DNA from: Rhizobiaceae bacterium
Lineage (GTDB): Bacteria; Pseudomonadota; Alphaproteobacteria; Rhizobiales; Rhizobiaceae
Assembly: GCA_025698895.1 (NCBI GenBank)
Contig: JAILWO010000001.1
Span: 717,001-781,000 of the forward strand
DNA: 64,000 bases
Direction of reading: 5' to 3'
The notes under the pieces are model-generated. The model was not told where the DNA came from. It saw nothing but the letters and a program-made list of their open reading frames with translations, and did no database searches. The translations under genes and the position numbers were made by a program. Below are positions 33,771 through 44,047 of the stretch, piece after piece. Each line of letters starts with the position of its first letter. Position 1 is the first letter of the stretch.

Positions 33771-36368
33771 TCAGAATGCATCCTCGTTCTCGGTCGGCAC
33801 CAGGATCTCGCGCTTGCCGGCATGGTTGGCCGGGCCGACGATGCCTTCCTGCTCCATCCGCTCGATGATCGAGGCCGCGCGGTTGTAGCCGATTCCGAGA
33901 CGCCGCTGGATATAGCTGGTCGAGGCCTTGCCGTCGCGCAACACCACGGACACGGCCTGGTCGTAGGGATCCTCCGAATCCTCGAAGCCGCCGACCGCGC
34001 CGGATCCGCCGCCCCTGCCGCCGTCGCCCTCGTCTTCACCGTCGTCCTCGGTGATCGCATCGAGATATTCCGGAACGCCCTGCAGCTTGAGATGCGCCAC
34101 GACCCTCTCCACCTCCTCGTCGGAGACGAAGGGGCCATGGACACGCTGGATGCGCCCGCCGCCGGCCATGTAGAGCATGTCGCCCATGCCAAGCAGCTGT
34201 TCGGCGCCCTGTTCGCCGAGAATGGTGCGGCTGTCGATCTTCGATGTCACCTGAAACGAGATGCGGGTCGGGAAGTTGGCCTTGATCGTGCCTGTGATGA
34301 CGTCGACCGAAGGCCGCTGCGTGGCCATGATGACGTGGATGCCGGCCGCACGCGCCATTTGCGCCAGACGCTGCACCGCGCCCTCGATGTCCTTTCCGGC
34401 GACCATCATCAGGTCGGCCATCTCGTCGATGATGACCACGATATATGGCATCGCCTCCAGATCGAAGGCTTCCGTCTCGTAGATCGCCTCGCCGGTCTCG
34501 CGGTCGAACCCGGTCTGGACGGTACGCCTGATCTGCTCACCCTTCTTCTGGGCCTGCGCGACGCGCTGGTTGAAGCCGTCGATGTTGCGCACGCCGACCT
34601 TCGACATCTTGCGGTAACGATCCTCCATCTCGCGCACAGTCCACTTGAGCGCGACGACGGCCTTCTTCGGATCGGTGACGACTGGCGTCAGCAGGTGCGG
34701 GATGCCGTCATAAACCGAGAGCTCCAGCATCTTCGGGTCGATCATGATCAGCCGGCACTGTTCAGGCGTCATCCGGTAGAGGATCGACAGGATCATGGTG
34801 TTGATGGCCACCGACTTGCCCGAGCCGGTGGTACCCGCCACCAGCACGTGCGGCATCTTGGCGATGTCGGCGATAACCGAATCGCCGTTGATCGTCTTGC
34901 CGAGCGCCAGGCCAAGCTTCGCCTTTGTGTCCTCGAAGTCCTTCGAGGCAAGAATCTCGCGCAGATAGACCGTTTCGCGGCGCGCATTGGGCAGTTCGAT
35001 GCCAATGGCATTGCGGCCCGGTACCACCGCCACGCGGCAGGCGATGGCGCTCATGGACCGCGCGATGTCATCGGCCAGCCCGATCACGCGGCTCGACTTG
35101 ATACCGGGTGCCGGCTCCAGCTCATAGAGCGTGACCACCGGGCCGGGGCGGACATGGATGATCTCGCCCTTGACACCGAAATCCTCGAGCACACCTTCGA
35201 GCAGCCGGGCGTTCTGCTCGAGCGCGTCCTTGGAGAGCGACGCGTCGCGCGCCACGCTCTTCGGCTCGGCCAGAAAATGCAGCGAGGGCATTTCGAAACT
35301 GTCGGCTGCGATCAGTGATGCTTGCGCTTCGCGCCTGATACGGGTGCCTTCGCGCGCCCTCGGCGCGGGCGCCTCCACCCGGCTCGCGGCCGGCCCGCGC
35401 GTGGGACGCTGCAAGGCAACCGCACCGGCTTCATCTTCCTCGTCCAGGTCGAAGGGTGCGTCATCCACCAGCTCGCCGTCGAACCCGATCGAGTGGGGTA
35501 GTGACCGGTCGTCGGAGAAGCTGGGTTCGATCCGGGGTCCGCCATGGGTTCCGGGACGGAACTCCCCGAATTCATCCTGCTCCGCAACGGCGAGCGGGCG
35601 CCTCTGGCTCGTCCCCTGCGGCATCGGAACGAATCTGCGCAGGCGCGCCCGGGCAGCCAGCATCCAATGGGTCATGGCCCCAAGCGCCAGGAGGCCGGTT
35701 CCATCGTCCTCGTAATCCTCGTCGTCCTCCTCCTCGACCACGCCGCGATGGCGGCCGAGCCTCTCATGCTCGGCCGTCTGCTCCTCGTGCGGCCGCCGTC
35801 CGATGACGCCGGCGCCGAACGCCAGAAGCCAGACGGCCGGTGCCAGGAGGAGAATGCCGGTTGCCACTGCCAGGATGGGGAACATCGATCCGCCCGCGAG
35901 CGCCGCCGGCAACGCGATCGCCATGTCGCCGAATACGCCGCCGAGCCCGCTCGGCAGGGCCCAGGTCGGTGGCGCGCTCACACAGGCCGCGACGCCGGCC
36001 GTGAGCACCGCGCCGGCCAGCCACGCGATGCCGCGACGCGCCATGCGGTCCACGCCGCGGCCCGATGCGAGCAGCCAGCCCCAGCCGAGTGCCGGAATGC
36101 AGCCGACAAACGCGGCCAGACCGAAGAACTGCATTGCCAGATCCGCGAAGACCGCGCCCGCATAGCCTGCCGCGTTGGTGACCGAATTGTCCGTGGCGTG
36201 GCTGAAGCTCGGATCGGCGACGTTCCATGTGGCCAGAGCGGCCACCTGAAAGCCGAACAGGGCAAAGACGGCGAGCCCCGCGAGCCTGCTCAATTGCCGT
36301 CGGGCGAAGCCGGTCAGTCCGTCAGCACCGTCGTCGAATCTGTAGGTTTCGGAAAGCCCGGACCGCAT
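33771..36368 (-). CDS. ftsK: DNA translocase FtsK
   Basis: Septal DNA pump that moves chromosome ends and directs XerCD resolution of dimers. The 865-residue protein has an N-terminal membrane part with about four helices (residues 28-200), an acidic disordered linker (about 205-400), the RecA-like motor with Walker [14 protein letters not shown] (K518) and the C-terminal gamma DNA-reading domain ([23 protein letters not shown] in parts). The start at 36368 follows AGGGATGG; the open frame extends further without support. Confidence 0.95.
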   Translation of the reverse strand: MRSGLSETYRFDDGADGLTGFARRQLSRLAGLAVFALFGFQVAALATWNVADPSFSHATDNSVTNAAGYAGAVFADLAMQFFGLAAFVGCIPALGWGWLLASGRGVDRMARRGIAWLAGAVLTAGVAACVSAPPTWALPSGLGGVFGDMAIALPAALAGGSMFPILAVATGILLLAPAVWLLAFGAGVIGRRPHEEQTAEHERLGRHRGVVEEEDDEDYEDDGTGLLALGAMTHWMLAARARLRRFVPMPQGTSQRRPLAVAEQDEFGEFRPGTHGGPRIEPSFSDDRSLPHSIGFDGELVDDAPFDLDEEDEAGAVALQRPTRGPAASRVEAPAPRAREGTRIRREAQASLIAADSFEMPSLHFLAEPKSVARDASLSKDALEQNARLLEGVLEDFGVKGEIIHVRPGPVVTLYELEPAPGIKSSRVIGLADDIARSMSAIACRVAVVPGRNAIGIELPNARRETVYLREILASKDFEDTKAKLGLALGKTINGDSVIADIAKMPHVLVAGTTGSGKSVAINTMILSILYRMTPEQCRLIMIDPKMLELSVYDGIPHLLTPVVTDPKKAVVALKWTVREMEDRYRKMSKVGVRNIDGFNQRVAQAQKKGEQIRRTVQTGFDRETGEAIYETEAFDLEAMPYIVVIIDEMADLMMVAGKDIEGAVQRLAQMARAAGIHVIMATQRPSVDVITGTIKANFPTRISFQVTSKIDSRTILGEQGAEQLLGMGDMLYMAGGGRIQRVHGPFVSDEEVERVVAHLKLQGVPEYLDAITEDDGEDEGDGGRGGGSGAVGGFEDSEDPYDQAVSVVLRDGKASTSYIQRRLGIGYNRAASIIERMEQEGIVGPANHAGKREILVPTENEDAF

Positions 36369-36452
36369 GCGCCCATCCCTGTCGCCGTTCGGTAGCGGAC
36401 ACACGCCCTCGCGCGTTCGCGCCCGCACCGGCGTCACACTAGAACCGGTTGG

Positions 36453-36467
36453 TAAAGGCCCCATTAA
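36453..36467 (-). promoter_or_regulatory. CtrA-like site upstream of ftsK
   Basis: On the minus strand TTAA-N7-TTTA matches the CtrA consensus TTAA-N7-TTAA with one change. It lies about 90 bases before the ftsK start, a fitting place for a cell-cycle regulator. A single short motif can occur by chance. Confidence 0.35.
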
Positions 36468-36545
36468 CCATGGAGCTGCTGCCTAGAAACGAAGTCGCCG
36501 GACGCGCCAGTTCAACGGAGGGATGACCGTCCGGGCGACAGGTGG

Positions 36546-36578
36546 CAAAAAGATGAGGGCCCGGCGAACCGGGCCCTC
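36546..36578 (-). terminator. Rho-independent terminator after amtB
   Basis: Perfect 10-bp stem GAGGGCCCGG (36555-36564) and CCGGGCCCTC (36569-36578) with a 4-base loop, followed on the minus strand by ATC and five T. It closes the glnK-amtB operon 37 bases past the amtB stop. Confidence 0.88.
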
Positions 36579-36614
36579 CAGGCGAGGCGGCCGGAACCGC
36601 CACGACGGGCTGTG

Positions 36615-37997
36615 TCAGGAGAAACGCGTACCAGCCGCGGAGAACTCCGGATAGGCCTCCACGCCGATCTCGGCCTTGTCCATGCCCAGCTGCTCGGCCT
36701 CGTCGCTGGCACGCAGTCCCATGGCCGCCTTGATGACGAACCATACGATCAGAGAGACAGCGAAGGCGAATACGCCATAGGCGACGATGCCGACGATCTG
36801 GACACCGAAGCTTGCGTCGCCGTTCGTCAGCGGCACGGCCAGCGTGCCCCAGATGCCGGCGAGCAGGTGGACGGGAATGGCACCCACGACGTCATCGATC
36901 TTGAGCTTGTCGAGCAGGGGCACCGCGAACACCACGATCACGCCGCCGATCGCGCCGATGATAATCGCGGCGAAGGGCGAGGGCGTCAGCGGCTCGGCAG
37001 TGATCGACACCAGCCCGGCGAGCGCACCGTTGAGCACCATCGTGATGTCGACCTTGCGGTAGAGCACCTGGGTCAGGATCAGCGCTGCGACCACTCCGCC
37101 GCAGGCCGCCAGGTTGGTGTTGGCGAAAATGCGGCTGATGTCGGACACATCGGCGTTGGAGCCCATGGCGAGTTGCGAGGCACCGTTGAAGCCGAACCAG
37201 CCGAGCCACAGGATGAAGGTGCCCAGCGTGGCCAGCGCCATGTTGGAGCCCGGCATTGGATGAACCTCACCGGCGGCGCCGAACTTGCCCTTGCGCGCGC
37301 CCAGCAGGACGGCACCCGCCAGCGCGGCCCAGCCGCCGACCGAGTGGACCAGCGTCGAACCGGCGAAATCCTGGAAGCCCATCGCGTCGAGCCAGCCCGC
37401 ACCCCATTTCCACGAACCTGCGATCGGATAGATGAAGCCGGTCAGCACCACGACGAAGATCAGGAACGGCCACAGCTTGATGCGTTCGGCCAGCGTGCCG
37501 GAGACGATAGAGGCGGCCGTGGCCACGAACACCATCTGGAAGAACCAGTCGGACGCGACCGCGTAGTCGCCCTCGTTGGCCGTGCCCGCGGCCGGCCAGC
37601 TATAGGGCATCAGCGTTCCGAAATAGCCGCCGTCCACGTTGGTGTACATGAGGCTGTAGCCGACGACCCAGTACATGATGCCGGCGATCGAATAGAGGGC
37701 GATGTTCTTCAGAAGCTGCATCGACACGTTCTTGGAACGCACCAGCCCGGCCTCGAGCATGGCGAAGCCGGCCGCCATCCACATGACGAGGAAGCCGCCG
37801 ATCAAGAACAGCAGCGTGTTGAAGATGAACGCCGTTTCCGCCGCCGAAGCGAATTCCGGCGCGGCCTCGGCCGCCGCTTCCGCGGCAGGCTCCGCGGCTT
37901 CCTGGGCGAAGGCGGCGAGCGCACCGAAAGCGGTGAGCGCCAGGCCGCCGAGAAGGATCGGCCGCGCGGCCGATGCGATCTTCGAAAGTTCCATCAT
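36615..37997 (-). CDS. amtB: Ammonium transporter
   Basis: Trimeric inner-membrane channel for ammonium. The 460-residue protein has a signal-like N-terminus, an Ala/Glu-rich loop (33-50) and eleven predicted helices with the conserved twin His in GSTLVHSVGGWAA and AIPVHLLAGIWG (pore histidines). The Phe gate and Trp region are in QMVFVATAASIVSG and GWFGFNGASQL. It follows glnK by 24 bases, as in most bacteria, so the two are co-expressed and regulated by nitrogen supply. Confidence 0.95.
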   Translation of the reverse strand: MMELSKIASAARPILLGGLALTAFGALAAFAQEAAEPAAEAAAEAAPEFASAAETAFIFNTLLFLIGGFLVMWMAAGFAMLEAGLVRSKNVSMQLLKNIALYSIAGIMYWVVGYSLMYTNVDGGYFGTLMPYSWPAAGTANEGDYAVASDWFFQMVFVATAASIVSGTLAERIKLWPFLIFVVVLTGFIYPIAGSWKWGAGWLDAMGFQDFAGSTLVHSVGGWAALAGAVLLGARKGKFGAAGEVHPMPGSNMALATLGTFILWLGWFGFNGASQLAMGSNADVSDISRIFANTNLAACGGVVAALILTQVLYRKVDITMVLNGALAGLVSITAEPLTPSPFAAIIIGAIGGVIVVFAVPLLDKLKIDDVVGAIPVHLLAGIWGTLAVPLTNGDASFGVQIVGIVAYGVFAFAVSLIVWFVIKAAMGLRASDEAEQLGMDKAEIGVEAYPEFSAAGTRFS

Positions 37998-38021
37998 GGT
38001 CTCCTTGAACTCGGTTCGGCC

Positions 38022-38480
<459 letters not shown>

Positions 38481-38491
38481 TTAACTTATTG

Positions 38492-38507
38492 TAAAACAAT
38501 AGTTTTA
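38492..38507. promoter_or_regulatory. AT-rich inverted repeat upstream of glnK
   Basis: TAAAAC and GTTTTA form a 6-bp palindrome with a 4-base centre in a patch that is unusually AT-rich for this chromosome. It sits between the sigma-54-like promoter and the NtrC-like site, where a DNA-bending protein such as IHF could act. Confidence 0.35.
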
Positions 38508-38550
38508 TCGACAGCGGATGCCGTCGCGCGCTGCAGCACATACAAGCAAT

Positions 38551-38567
38551 TGCATGCCATAAGTGCA
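38551..38567. promoter_or_regulatory. NtrC-like enhancer site
   Basis: TGCATGCCATAAGTGCA has the paired TGCA ends and 17-base length of an NtrC site (consensus TGCACC-N5-GGTGCA). It is about 97 bases upstream of the -24 box, a normal enhancer distance. The inner bases match poorly. Confidence 0.4.
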
Positions 38568-38623
38568 GAATTCGCGCTGTGCCTATACTTTAGGCAGCAG
38601 TGGATGGAGGAAGCGCGGCGCGG

Positions 38624-39511
38624 TCAGGATTGTCTCGACGCCGGCCGCGTGCGCACCCTTATCAATCCCTCCTGCGCCACCGAGGCGATCAGCGTGCCGT
38701 CGCGGGAATAGAGCTCGCCGCGTGAAAAGCCGCGCGCGCTCGACGATGACGGGCTGTCGCAGGCATAGAGCAGCCAGTCATCCAGGTCCGGCGGCCGGTG
38801 GAACCAGATCGCGTGGTCGAGGCTGGCCACCTGAAGGTCGTCGTCGAAGGTGATCCGCCCATGGGCGTAGGTCGACGTATCCAGCAGCGTCAGATCAGAA
38901 AAATAGGCCAGCACCGCCGCCCGGATCGCGCCATCCTCGGGCACCGGGCCGCGGGCCCGAAGCCACAGATTCTGCCTCGGCGGCAGCTTCTCGCGCGTCA
39001 GCCAGTGGTCGAGGGATACCGGCTTGATGTCGAGCGCCCGGTCCCGGCTCCAGAAATTGTAGACGTTGGCCGGCAGCCGGTCGCCAAGTTCCCCCAGCAG
39101 TTCACCCTGCGTCTTGAGTTCCTCCGGCGGCGGCACGTCGGGCGGCATCGGCGTCTGGTGGTCGAGCCCGGGCTCCGCCACCTGGAAGGAGGCTTCGAGC
39201 GAGAAGATTGCGTGGCCGTGCTGGATGGCCACCACGCGCCTCGTGGCGAAGGAGCCTCCGTCGCGGATGCGGTCCACGTCATAGATGATCGGCACCTTGG
39301 GATCGCCCGGCAGCATGAAGTAGCCGTGCAGCGAGTGAACCGGCCGGTCGGCCGGCACCGTGCGCTGGGCGGCGACCAACGCTTGGCCGATGACCTGCCC
39401 GCCGAACACCCTTTGCCACCCGACCTGGGGGCTGCGACCACGAAACAGGTTGTGCTCGAGCCGCTCGAGGTTGAGTATGTCGAGCACGTCCTGCATGGCC
39501 TTGGCCACCAT
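38624..39511 (-). CDS. tesB: Acyl-CoA thioesterase II
   Basis: Hydrolyses acyl-CoA to free fatty acid and CoA. The 295-residue protein is a double hot-dog fold: the first half has LFRGRSPQVGWQRVFGGQVIGQAL, the second the active-site Asp in SLDHAIWFHR and the Gln/Ser region RGFSRGELYSRDGTLIASVAQEGLIR. The start at 39511 follows GGAGG and is the likely one; the longer frame overlaps the divergent hydroxylase gene. It is divergent from the Ubi hydroxylase with 81 bases between starts. Confidence 0.93.
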   Translation of the reverse strand: MVAKAMQDVLDILNLERLEHNLFRGRSPQVGWQRVFGGQVIGQALVAAQRTVPADRPVHSLHGYFMLPGDPKVPIIYDVDRIRDGGSFATRRVVAIQHGHAIFSLEASFQVAEPGLDHQTPMPPDVPPPEELKTQGELLGELGDRLPANVYNFWSRDRALDIKPVSLDHWLTREKLPPRQNLWLRARGPVPEDGAIRAAVLAYFSDLTLLDTSTYAHGRITFDDDLQVASLDHAIWFHRPPDLDDWLLYACDSPSSSSARGFSRGELYSRDGTLIASVAQEGLIRVRTRPASRQS

Positions 39512-39592
39512 CGCGGCATCCCTCCTGCCTGGAACCAACGGGGTGGCGGGCGGTTTCGGCCAGGGTAGCGGGACTGTCAAGACGGAGCGACA

Positions 39593-40846
39593 ATGACCGG
39601 TATGGACACAGGCGCGGACGAACGCTTCGACGTGGTGGTCGCGGGTGCCGGTTATGTCGGACTGGCGGTCGCGGTTTCCATTACCGGTGCCGCCCCGCAT
39701 CTGCGGGTGGCGGTGGTCGACGCGGCACCGGCCGATGTCTGGCGCAAGGACCGGCGCGCCTCCGCCATCGCGGCCGCCGCGCGCCGCATGCTCGACGAAC
39801 TCGGCTGCTGGACCGACATCGAGCCGAAAGCCGAGCCGATCCGCGAGATGATCGTCACCGATTCCCGCACCTCGGATCCCACACGCCCCGTATTCCTCAC
39901 CTTCGGCGGCGACGCCGAAGCAGGCGAGCCTTTCGCCCATATGGTTGCCAATGCCGATCTCAACGGCGCGCTGCGCGCCCGCGCGGCCGAGCGGGGCGTC
40001 GTCATGCTAGAAGGCACGCCGGTCCTCGGCTTCGAGACCGGACCGGGCGACACGCGGATCGAGACCGGCGACCGCGCGATCACCGCCCGCCTGCTGGTCG
40101 CGGCCGATGGCGTGAAATCACGGCTGCGCGATGCCGCCGGAATCCGCACCGTCTCCTGGGAATATGGCCAGTCCGGCATCGTGTGCACCGTCGGCCACGA
40201 GCGCCCGCACGAGGGCCGGGCGGAAGAGCACTTCCTGCCGGCCGGCCCGTTCGCGATCCTGCCGCTGAAGTCCGACGAGAAGGGCGGCCATCGTTCCTCG
40301 ATCGTGTGGACCGAACGAAGCGAGGATGCCGCTCGACTTGTCGCCGAGGACACGATTGTCTTCGAAACCGAACTCGAGCGTCGCTTCGGGCTGAAGCTTG
40401 GCGAGATCCATGTCGAGGACGCGCCGCGCGCCTGGCCGCTCGGCCTGATCCTGGCGCGCGACTTCGTGCGGCCGCGCTTCGCCCTCGCCGGCGACGCCGC
40501 CCACGGCATTCACCCGATCGCGGGTCAGGGTCTCAATCTCGGTTTCAAGGACGCCGCCGCGCTCGCCGAGGTCGTGGTCGAGGCGGACCGGCTCGGCGAG
40601 GACATCGGCGCGATCGACGTGCTGCGGCGCTATGAGCGCTGGCGCCGCTTCGACACGGTGCGTATGGGCGCCACGACCGACGTGCTCAACCGCCTCTTCT
40701 CAAACGATTTCGCACCGCTTCGTGCCGTCCGTGACATCGGGCTCGGCATGGTCGACCGACTGCCCGGCCTCAAGCGCTATTTCATCGCGCAGGCGGCCGG
40801 CATGGGCGGCGGCGAACCGAGGCTGCTGCGCGGCCAGCCGATCTGA
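39593..40846 (+). CDS. FAD-dependent ubiquinone biosynthesis hydroxylase (UbiH/COQ6 family)
   Basis: Hydroxylates the ubiquinone ring using FAD and NADH. The 417-residue protein has the dinucleotide motif GAGYVGLAVAVS, the DG-x-SxxR-like ADGVKSRLRD, and GDAAHGIHPIAGQGLNLGFKDAA, all typical of the UbiH/UbiF/VisC/COQ6 group. Members hydroxylate different ring positions, so which step this one serves is uncertain. Ubiquinone is the acceptor for the sdh complex encoded earlier in the window. Confidence 0.88.
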   Translation: MTGMDTGADERFDVVVAGAGYVGLAVAVSITGAAPHLRVAVVDAAPADVWRKDRRASAIAAAARRMLDELGCWTDIEPKAEPIREMIVTDSRTSDPTRPVFLTFGGDAEAGEPFAHMVANADLNGALRARAAERGVVMLEGTPVLGFETGPGDTRIETGDRAITARLLVAADGVKSRLRDAAGIRTVSWEYGQSGIVCTVGHERPHEGRAEEHFLPAGPFAILPLKSDEKGGHRSSIVWTERSEDAARLVAEDTIVFETELERRFGLKLGEIHVEDAPRAWPLGLILARDFVRPRFALAGDAAHGIHPIAGQGLNLGFKDAAALAEVVVEADRLGEDIGAIDVLRRYERWRRFDTVRMGATTDVLNRLFSNDFAPLRAVRDIGLGMVDRLPGLKRYFIAQAAGMGGGEPRLLRGQPI

Positions 40847-40965
40847 GCCGTTTCCTACGAAAGCGGGATGGCCGAACGCCGATCGCGTCCTACATGAGAG
40901 CTGCCGCGACCGCTGGGCTGCGGGTCCAAGCCGCCGGCAATCTTGCATCGTCAAAGGAGGGACGC

Positions 40966-41403
40966 ATGAAACGCACCGCCACCGCCGTCTGGAAGGGTAC
41001 GCTCACCGAGGGGTCGGGCACGCTCGACACGCAAAGCGGCGCCTTCGCCGGACAACCCTATTCCTTCAAGGGCCGCTTCCAGGACGAGAGCGGCACCTCG
41101 GGCACCAATCCGGAGGAACTGATCGCGGCCGCTCATGCCGGTTGTTTCGCCATGCAGCTTTCGCATTTGCTGGCCGAGAACGGAACGCCGGCCACCACGC
41201 TCGATGCAAGAGCGACTGTCCACTATGGCCCGGCCGAAGGCGGTGGCTTCGAGATCACCGAAAGCGCGATTGCGCTGGTCGGCGACGTGCCGGGCATCGA
41301 CGAGGCAAAATTCAGGGAACTGGCCGACAAGGCCAAGGCAGGCTGTCCGGTTTCGAAGGCGCTGGGCGCGATAAAAATCTCGCTCGACGCGAAACTGGGC
41401 TGA
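40966..41403 (+). CDS. OsmC family peroxiredoxin
   Basis: Thiol peroxidase that reduces organic hydroperoxides, usually in stress. The 145-residue protein has the two OsmC catalytic cysteines, C60 in AAAHAGCFAMQL and C126 in KAKAGCPVSKAL, and TNPEEL just before the first. AAGGAGG lies just before the start. It stands alone, 118 bases after the hydroxylase. Confidence 0.93.
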   Translation: MKRTATAVWKGTLTEGSGTLDTQSGAFAGQPYSFKGRFQDESGTSGTNPEELIAAAHAGCFAMQLSHLLAENGTPATTLDARATVHYGPAEGGGFEITESAIALVGDVPGIDEAKFRELADKAKAGCPVSKALGAIKISLDAKLG

Positions 41404-41468
41404 GAGTCCGTCAGCGAGCGCGGCCCCGGCTCCCACGGAGGCGTGGCCGCCCGCCCAGCTTCGGCCGG

Positions 41469-42077
41469 TCAGTAACCGGGAATGCCTTCGAAAGCCTCCC
41501 CGCCCCAGACCTGCCGGATTCGGTCGTCGCGTCCGCAACCATTGCGGTAGAATTTGTAGCGAACCGGATTCTTCCTGTAGTAGTCCTGATGGTAGTCCTC
41601 GGCCGGCCAGAAGGCCGGTGCCTTGACGACCTCCGTCGCCACCGGCTCGCCCAGCGCCTGGATGGTCTCTGTCTTCGACTTGCGCGCCGCGTCCGCCTGG
41701 GCCTGGCCGATCGTGTAGATCGCGGTTGTGTAGCTGTAGCCCCGGTCGCAGAACTGGCCGCCGCCATCGGTCGGATCGACCGAGCGCCAGAAGATGGCGA
41801 GCAGCGTTTCGTAGCTCACCCGCCCAGGATCATAGGCGATTTCGACAGCCTCGCGGTGCCCCGCCGCCGCATGGTTCTTATAGGTCGGGTTGTCCGTCGA
41901 GCCGCCGATATAGCCGGAAACGGTTGCTGTCACGCCCGGCACCTTGTCGAAATCGGCTTCCACGCACCAGAAGCAGCCTCCCGCGAAGATCGCCTTCCGT
42001 GTTTCGGCCGAAACCGAAGGCGTCCCGGCGATCAGTCCGAAGAACACGAGCGTCGTGACGAAGGCGGTTCTGGTCAT
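41469..42077 (-). CDS. msrA: Peptide-methionine (S)-S-oxide reductase, exported
   Basis: Repairs oxidised methionine. The 202-residue protein has a signal peptide ending SVSA, so it works in the periplasm, then the active-site GCFWC (C35 and C38), SGYIGG and GHREAVEI, typical of MsrA. Most MsrA proteins are cytoplasmic; a periplasmic one implies a thiol donor there. It is convergent with the OsmC gene, which also deals with oxidative damage. Confidence 0.92.
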   Translation of the reverse strand: MTRTAFVTTLVFFGLIAGTPSVSAETRKAIFAGGCFWCVEADFDKVPGVTATVSGYIGGSTDNPTYKNHAAAGHREAVEIAYDPGRVSYETLLAIFWRSVDPTDGGGQFCDRGYSYTTAIYTIGQAQADAARKSKTETIQALGEPVATEVVKAPAFWPAEDYHQDYYRKNPVRYKFYRNGCGRDDRIRQVWGGEAFEGIPGY

Positions 42078-42190
42078 GGGCGATCCTCCACTGCAACCGC
42101 ACGCTACGACAAGCGGCGGATCGTTCAAATCAAGCCGCTACAAGCCTTCGTGAAGGCCTGTCTGATCCGGTGTCCGGGATCGACGGGCGC

Positions 42191-42598
42191 TCACACGCCC
42201 CACCAGCCGATCACCACTCCCATGATCAGCGCCACGCCCAGCCAGTGTCCCGCATCTATCACCGTCAGGTCCCAGCCATAACCTTCGTAGCGCTGATTGA
42301 CGGTCGTCACGGTCGCCATGAAGCCCAGCCACACCATGGCGCCGGAGATCAACCCGTTGCGGATGGTGACCTGGCCATCGCCGAGATGGCCGATAACGCC
42401 GGCCAGCACCCAGGCCATGATCAGTTCCGCCACGAAGCTGACAACGAACAGCGACGGCGACATCTTCACCGTCGTCGGATCGATGCGCGCGGCACGCAGC
42501 CATGGTTTTGACAGGCCGCCATACCACAATGCGCCGAAAGCGAAGGCGGCGATCGCCGCAAGCAGAATGCCGATATAGCTCATTCCCGCAAATGCCAT
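42191..42598 (-). CDS. DUF1761 family membrane protein
   Basis: A 135-residue protein with four predicted helices: about 4-25, 50-75, 85-105 and 115-135. The start block AFAFGALWYGGLSKPWLRA and VIDAGHWLGVALIMGVVIGWW match DUF1761. The start at 42598 follows GGAGGG; a start five codons earlier is possible. The family's role is unknown. Confidence 0.85.
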   Translation of the reverse strand: MAFAGMSYIGILLAAIAAFAFGALWYGGLSKPWLRAARIDPTTVKMSPSLFVVSFVAELIMAWVLAGVIGHLGDGQVTIRNGLISGAMVWLGFMATVTTVNQRYEGYGWDLTVIDAGHWLGVALIMGVVIGWWGV

Positions 42599-42653
42599 GG
42601 CGGTTCCCTCCATGCCCTGCTGCCCGGAAGTGAACGCCTGCCTCGCAGGTTCG

Positions 42654-43310
42654 TCAAGTAATCCGCCAAACGGTGGTGCGCTTGATCTCCGCGTCTTCCA
42701 ACGCGCGTGTCACCGGCACCTCGTAGACGGCGAGCTCCTTGAGGCATCCTCTGGGCAGGTAGGACCGGCCGGGGTCTCCAACGAGGATTTCCGTTCCCCG
42801 AAGGCGAAGCGCTTCGAACCAGGGCATGAGCCGCTCCGCGAGCGCCTTGTCGTAGAAGACATCGCCGGCCAGCACCAGATCCCAGGCACTCGCCCGGCCG
42901 ATCAGATCGGCGATCTCGAATGCGACGCGGACGGCGTTCAGCCGGGCGTTCAGCGCCACGGCGGCTTCGCACCATGGGTCGATATCGGCGGCGATGACGG
43001 AACCGGCACCCGCCATCGCGGCCGCGATAGCCACCAGCCCTGAGCCCGTGGCGAAGTCGAGCACACGGCGGCCCTTCACGATCGACGGGTTGTCGAGGAC
43101 ATGACGGGCCAGACCCTGACCGCCGGCCCAGGCGAATGCCCAGAACGGCGGTGGCAGGCCCATCGTCTCCAGTTCCTCCTCGGTCTTCAGCCACAGTTGA
43201 TGCGCCTCGTCGGCCAGATGAAGGCCGATCTCGGGCACGTGCGGCGGTCGTCTGACGGCGGTGTTGGCCAGGATGAAGGCGCGCGCCCTGTCCAGCCCGA
43301 CCGGTTTCAC
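42654..43310 (-). CDS. SAM-dependent methyltransferase (ETF-beta lysine methyltransferase-like)
   Basis: A 218-residue class I methyltransferase with LPPPFWAFAWAGGQGLARHVLD and the SAM-binding VLDFATGSGLVAIAAAMAGA. The family (COG3897) includes enzymes that methylate lysines of electron transfer flavoprotein beta. I chose GTG 43310 because it overlaps the EVE gene stop (GTGA) and gives the usual short N-terminus; an ATG at 43355 is an alternative. Part of the run gpsA-YciI-EVE-methyltransferase. Confidence 0.82.
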   Translation of the reverse strand: MKPVGLDRARAFILANTAVRRPPHVPEIGLHLADEAHQLWLKTEEELETMGLPPPFWAFAWAGGQGLARHVLDNPSIVKGRRVLDFATGSGLVAIAAAMAGAGSVIAADIDPWCEAAVALNARLNAVRVAFEIADLIGRASAWDLVLAGDVFYDKALAERLMPWFEALRLRGTEILVGDPGRSYLPRGCLKELAVYEVPVTRALEDAEIKRTTVWRIT

Positions 43311-43738
43311 TTGGGTGCTGGCGAGAGTCCGCCCATGCGACACACTTCCGCCCATTCCGCATCGGTCACCGGCTGGACCGAAAGCCTGGAGTTGACGACC
43401 AGCACCATGTCCTTGAGCTTGTCATTCGCCTTGATTTCGGTGAGCGGCACGGGCCGCGGCATATCCTTCACGGCCTTGACGTCCACGCATTCCCACCGCG
43501 CGTCGTCGGTGGTGGAATCGGGATGCGCCGGCCTGACGACCTCGACGATCCCGACCACTTCCAAACCCTCCTGCGAGTGGTAGAAGAAGCCCTTCTCGCC
43601 GGGCTTCATGGCCCTCATGTTGTTGCGCGCCTGATAGTTGCGCACCCCGTCCCATTCCTGACCGGCCTCGCCCTTCTTCTTCTGCATTTCCCACGACCAA
43701 GTCGAGGGTTCGGATTTGAACAGCCAGTAGGCCATCAT
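43307..43738 (-). CDS. EVE domain-containing protein
   Basis: A 143-residue protein made of one EVE domain, a PUA-like fold that binds modified bases. MAYWLFKSEPSTWSW, GVRNYQARNNMRAMKPGEKGFFYHS and NSRLSVQPVTDAEW are the family blocks. Stand-alone EVE proteins are housekeeping in Alphaproteobacteria rather than part of a modification-dependent defence system; no McrB-like gene is nearby. The start overlaps the YciI stop (ATGA). Confidence 0.92.
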   Translation of the reverse strand: MMAYWLFKSEPSTWSWEMQKKKGEAGQEWDGVRNYQARNNMRAMKPGEKGFFYHSQEGLEVVGIVEVVRPAHPDSTTDDARWECVDVKAVKDMPRPVPLTEIKANDKLKDMVLVVNSRLSVQPVTDAEWAEVCRMGGLSPAPK

Positions 43739-44031
43739 GCATTCTCCGGCTTGTTGAAGACCCAGTTCCAGGGCAGCACCTCGACGGAACCGAACAACCC
43801 CGCCTTGGCATAGGGATCGCCCGCCGCGATCACCTCGGCGGCGGCCTGGTCTTCGACTTCGACCATCACCATGCTGCCGATTGGGTCTCCTTTGCCGTCC
43901 AGAAACGGTCCGGCGAATTTGAGCAGGCCGCTATCGTTCAGCCCGTCGAGATACGCCGCATGTTCGGGCCGCGTCTTTTTGCGGACATGAAGATGTCCGG
44001 GCTTGTCCTTGCAGATCAGGGCGAACAGCAT
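43735..44031 (-). CDS. YciI family protein
   Basis: A 98-residue ferredoxin-like fold protein with MLFALICKDKPGHLHVRKKTRPEHAAYL at the start and DPYAKAGLFGSVEVLPW near the end; the conserved His in the R-x-x-H-x-x-Y pattern is present. The family holds diverse small enzymes of unknown activity. It sits between gpsA (16 bases) and the EVE gene (four-base overlap), as in many Rhizobiales. Confidence 0.88.
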   Translation of the reverse strand: MLFALICKDKPGHLHVRKKTRPEHAAYLDGLNDSGLLKFAGPFLDGKGDPIGSMVMVEVEDQAAAEVIAAGDPYAKAGLFGSVEVLPWNWVFNKPENA

Positions 44032-44047
44032 CGCGGTTCTTTCCTCC

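Noticed and set aside
33690-35318. A 542-codon plus-strand frame opposite ftsK
   Set aside because: It lies fully within ftsK, is Asp/His/Arg-rich and shows no family features.
43307-43738. EVE gene as a modification-dependent restriction component
   Set aside because: It is a single-domain protein in a conserved metabolic run (gpsA-YciI-EVE) with no McrB-like partner.
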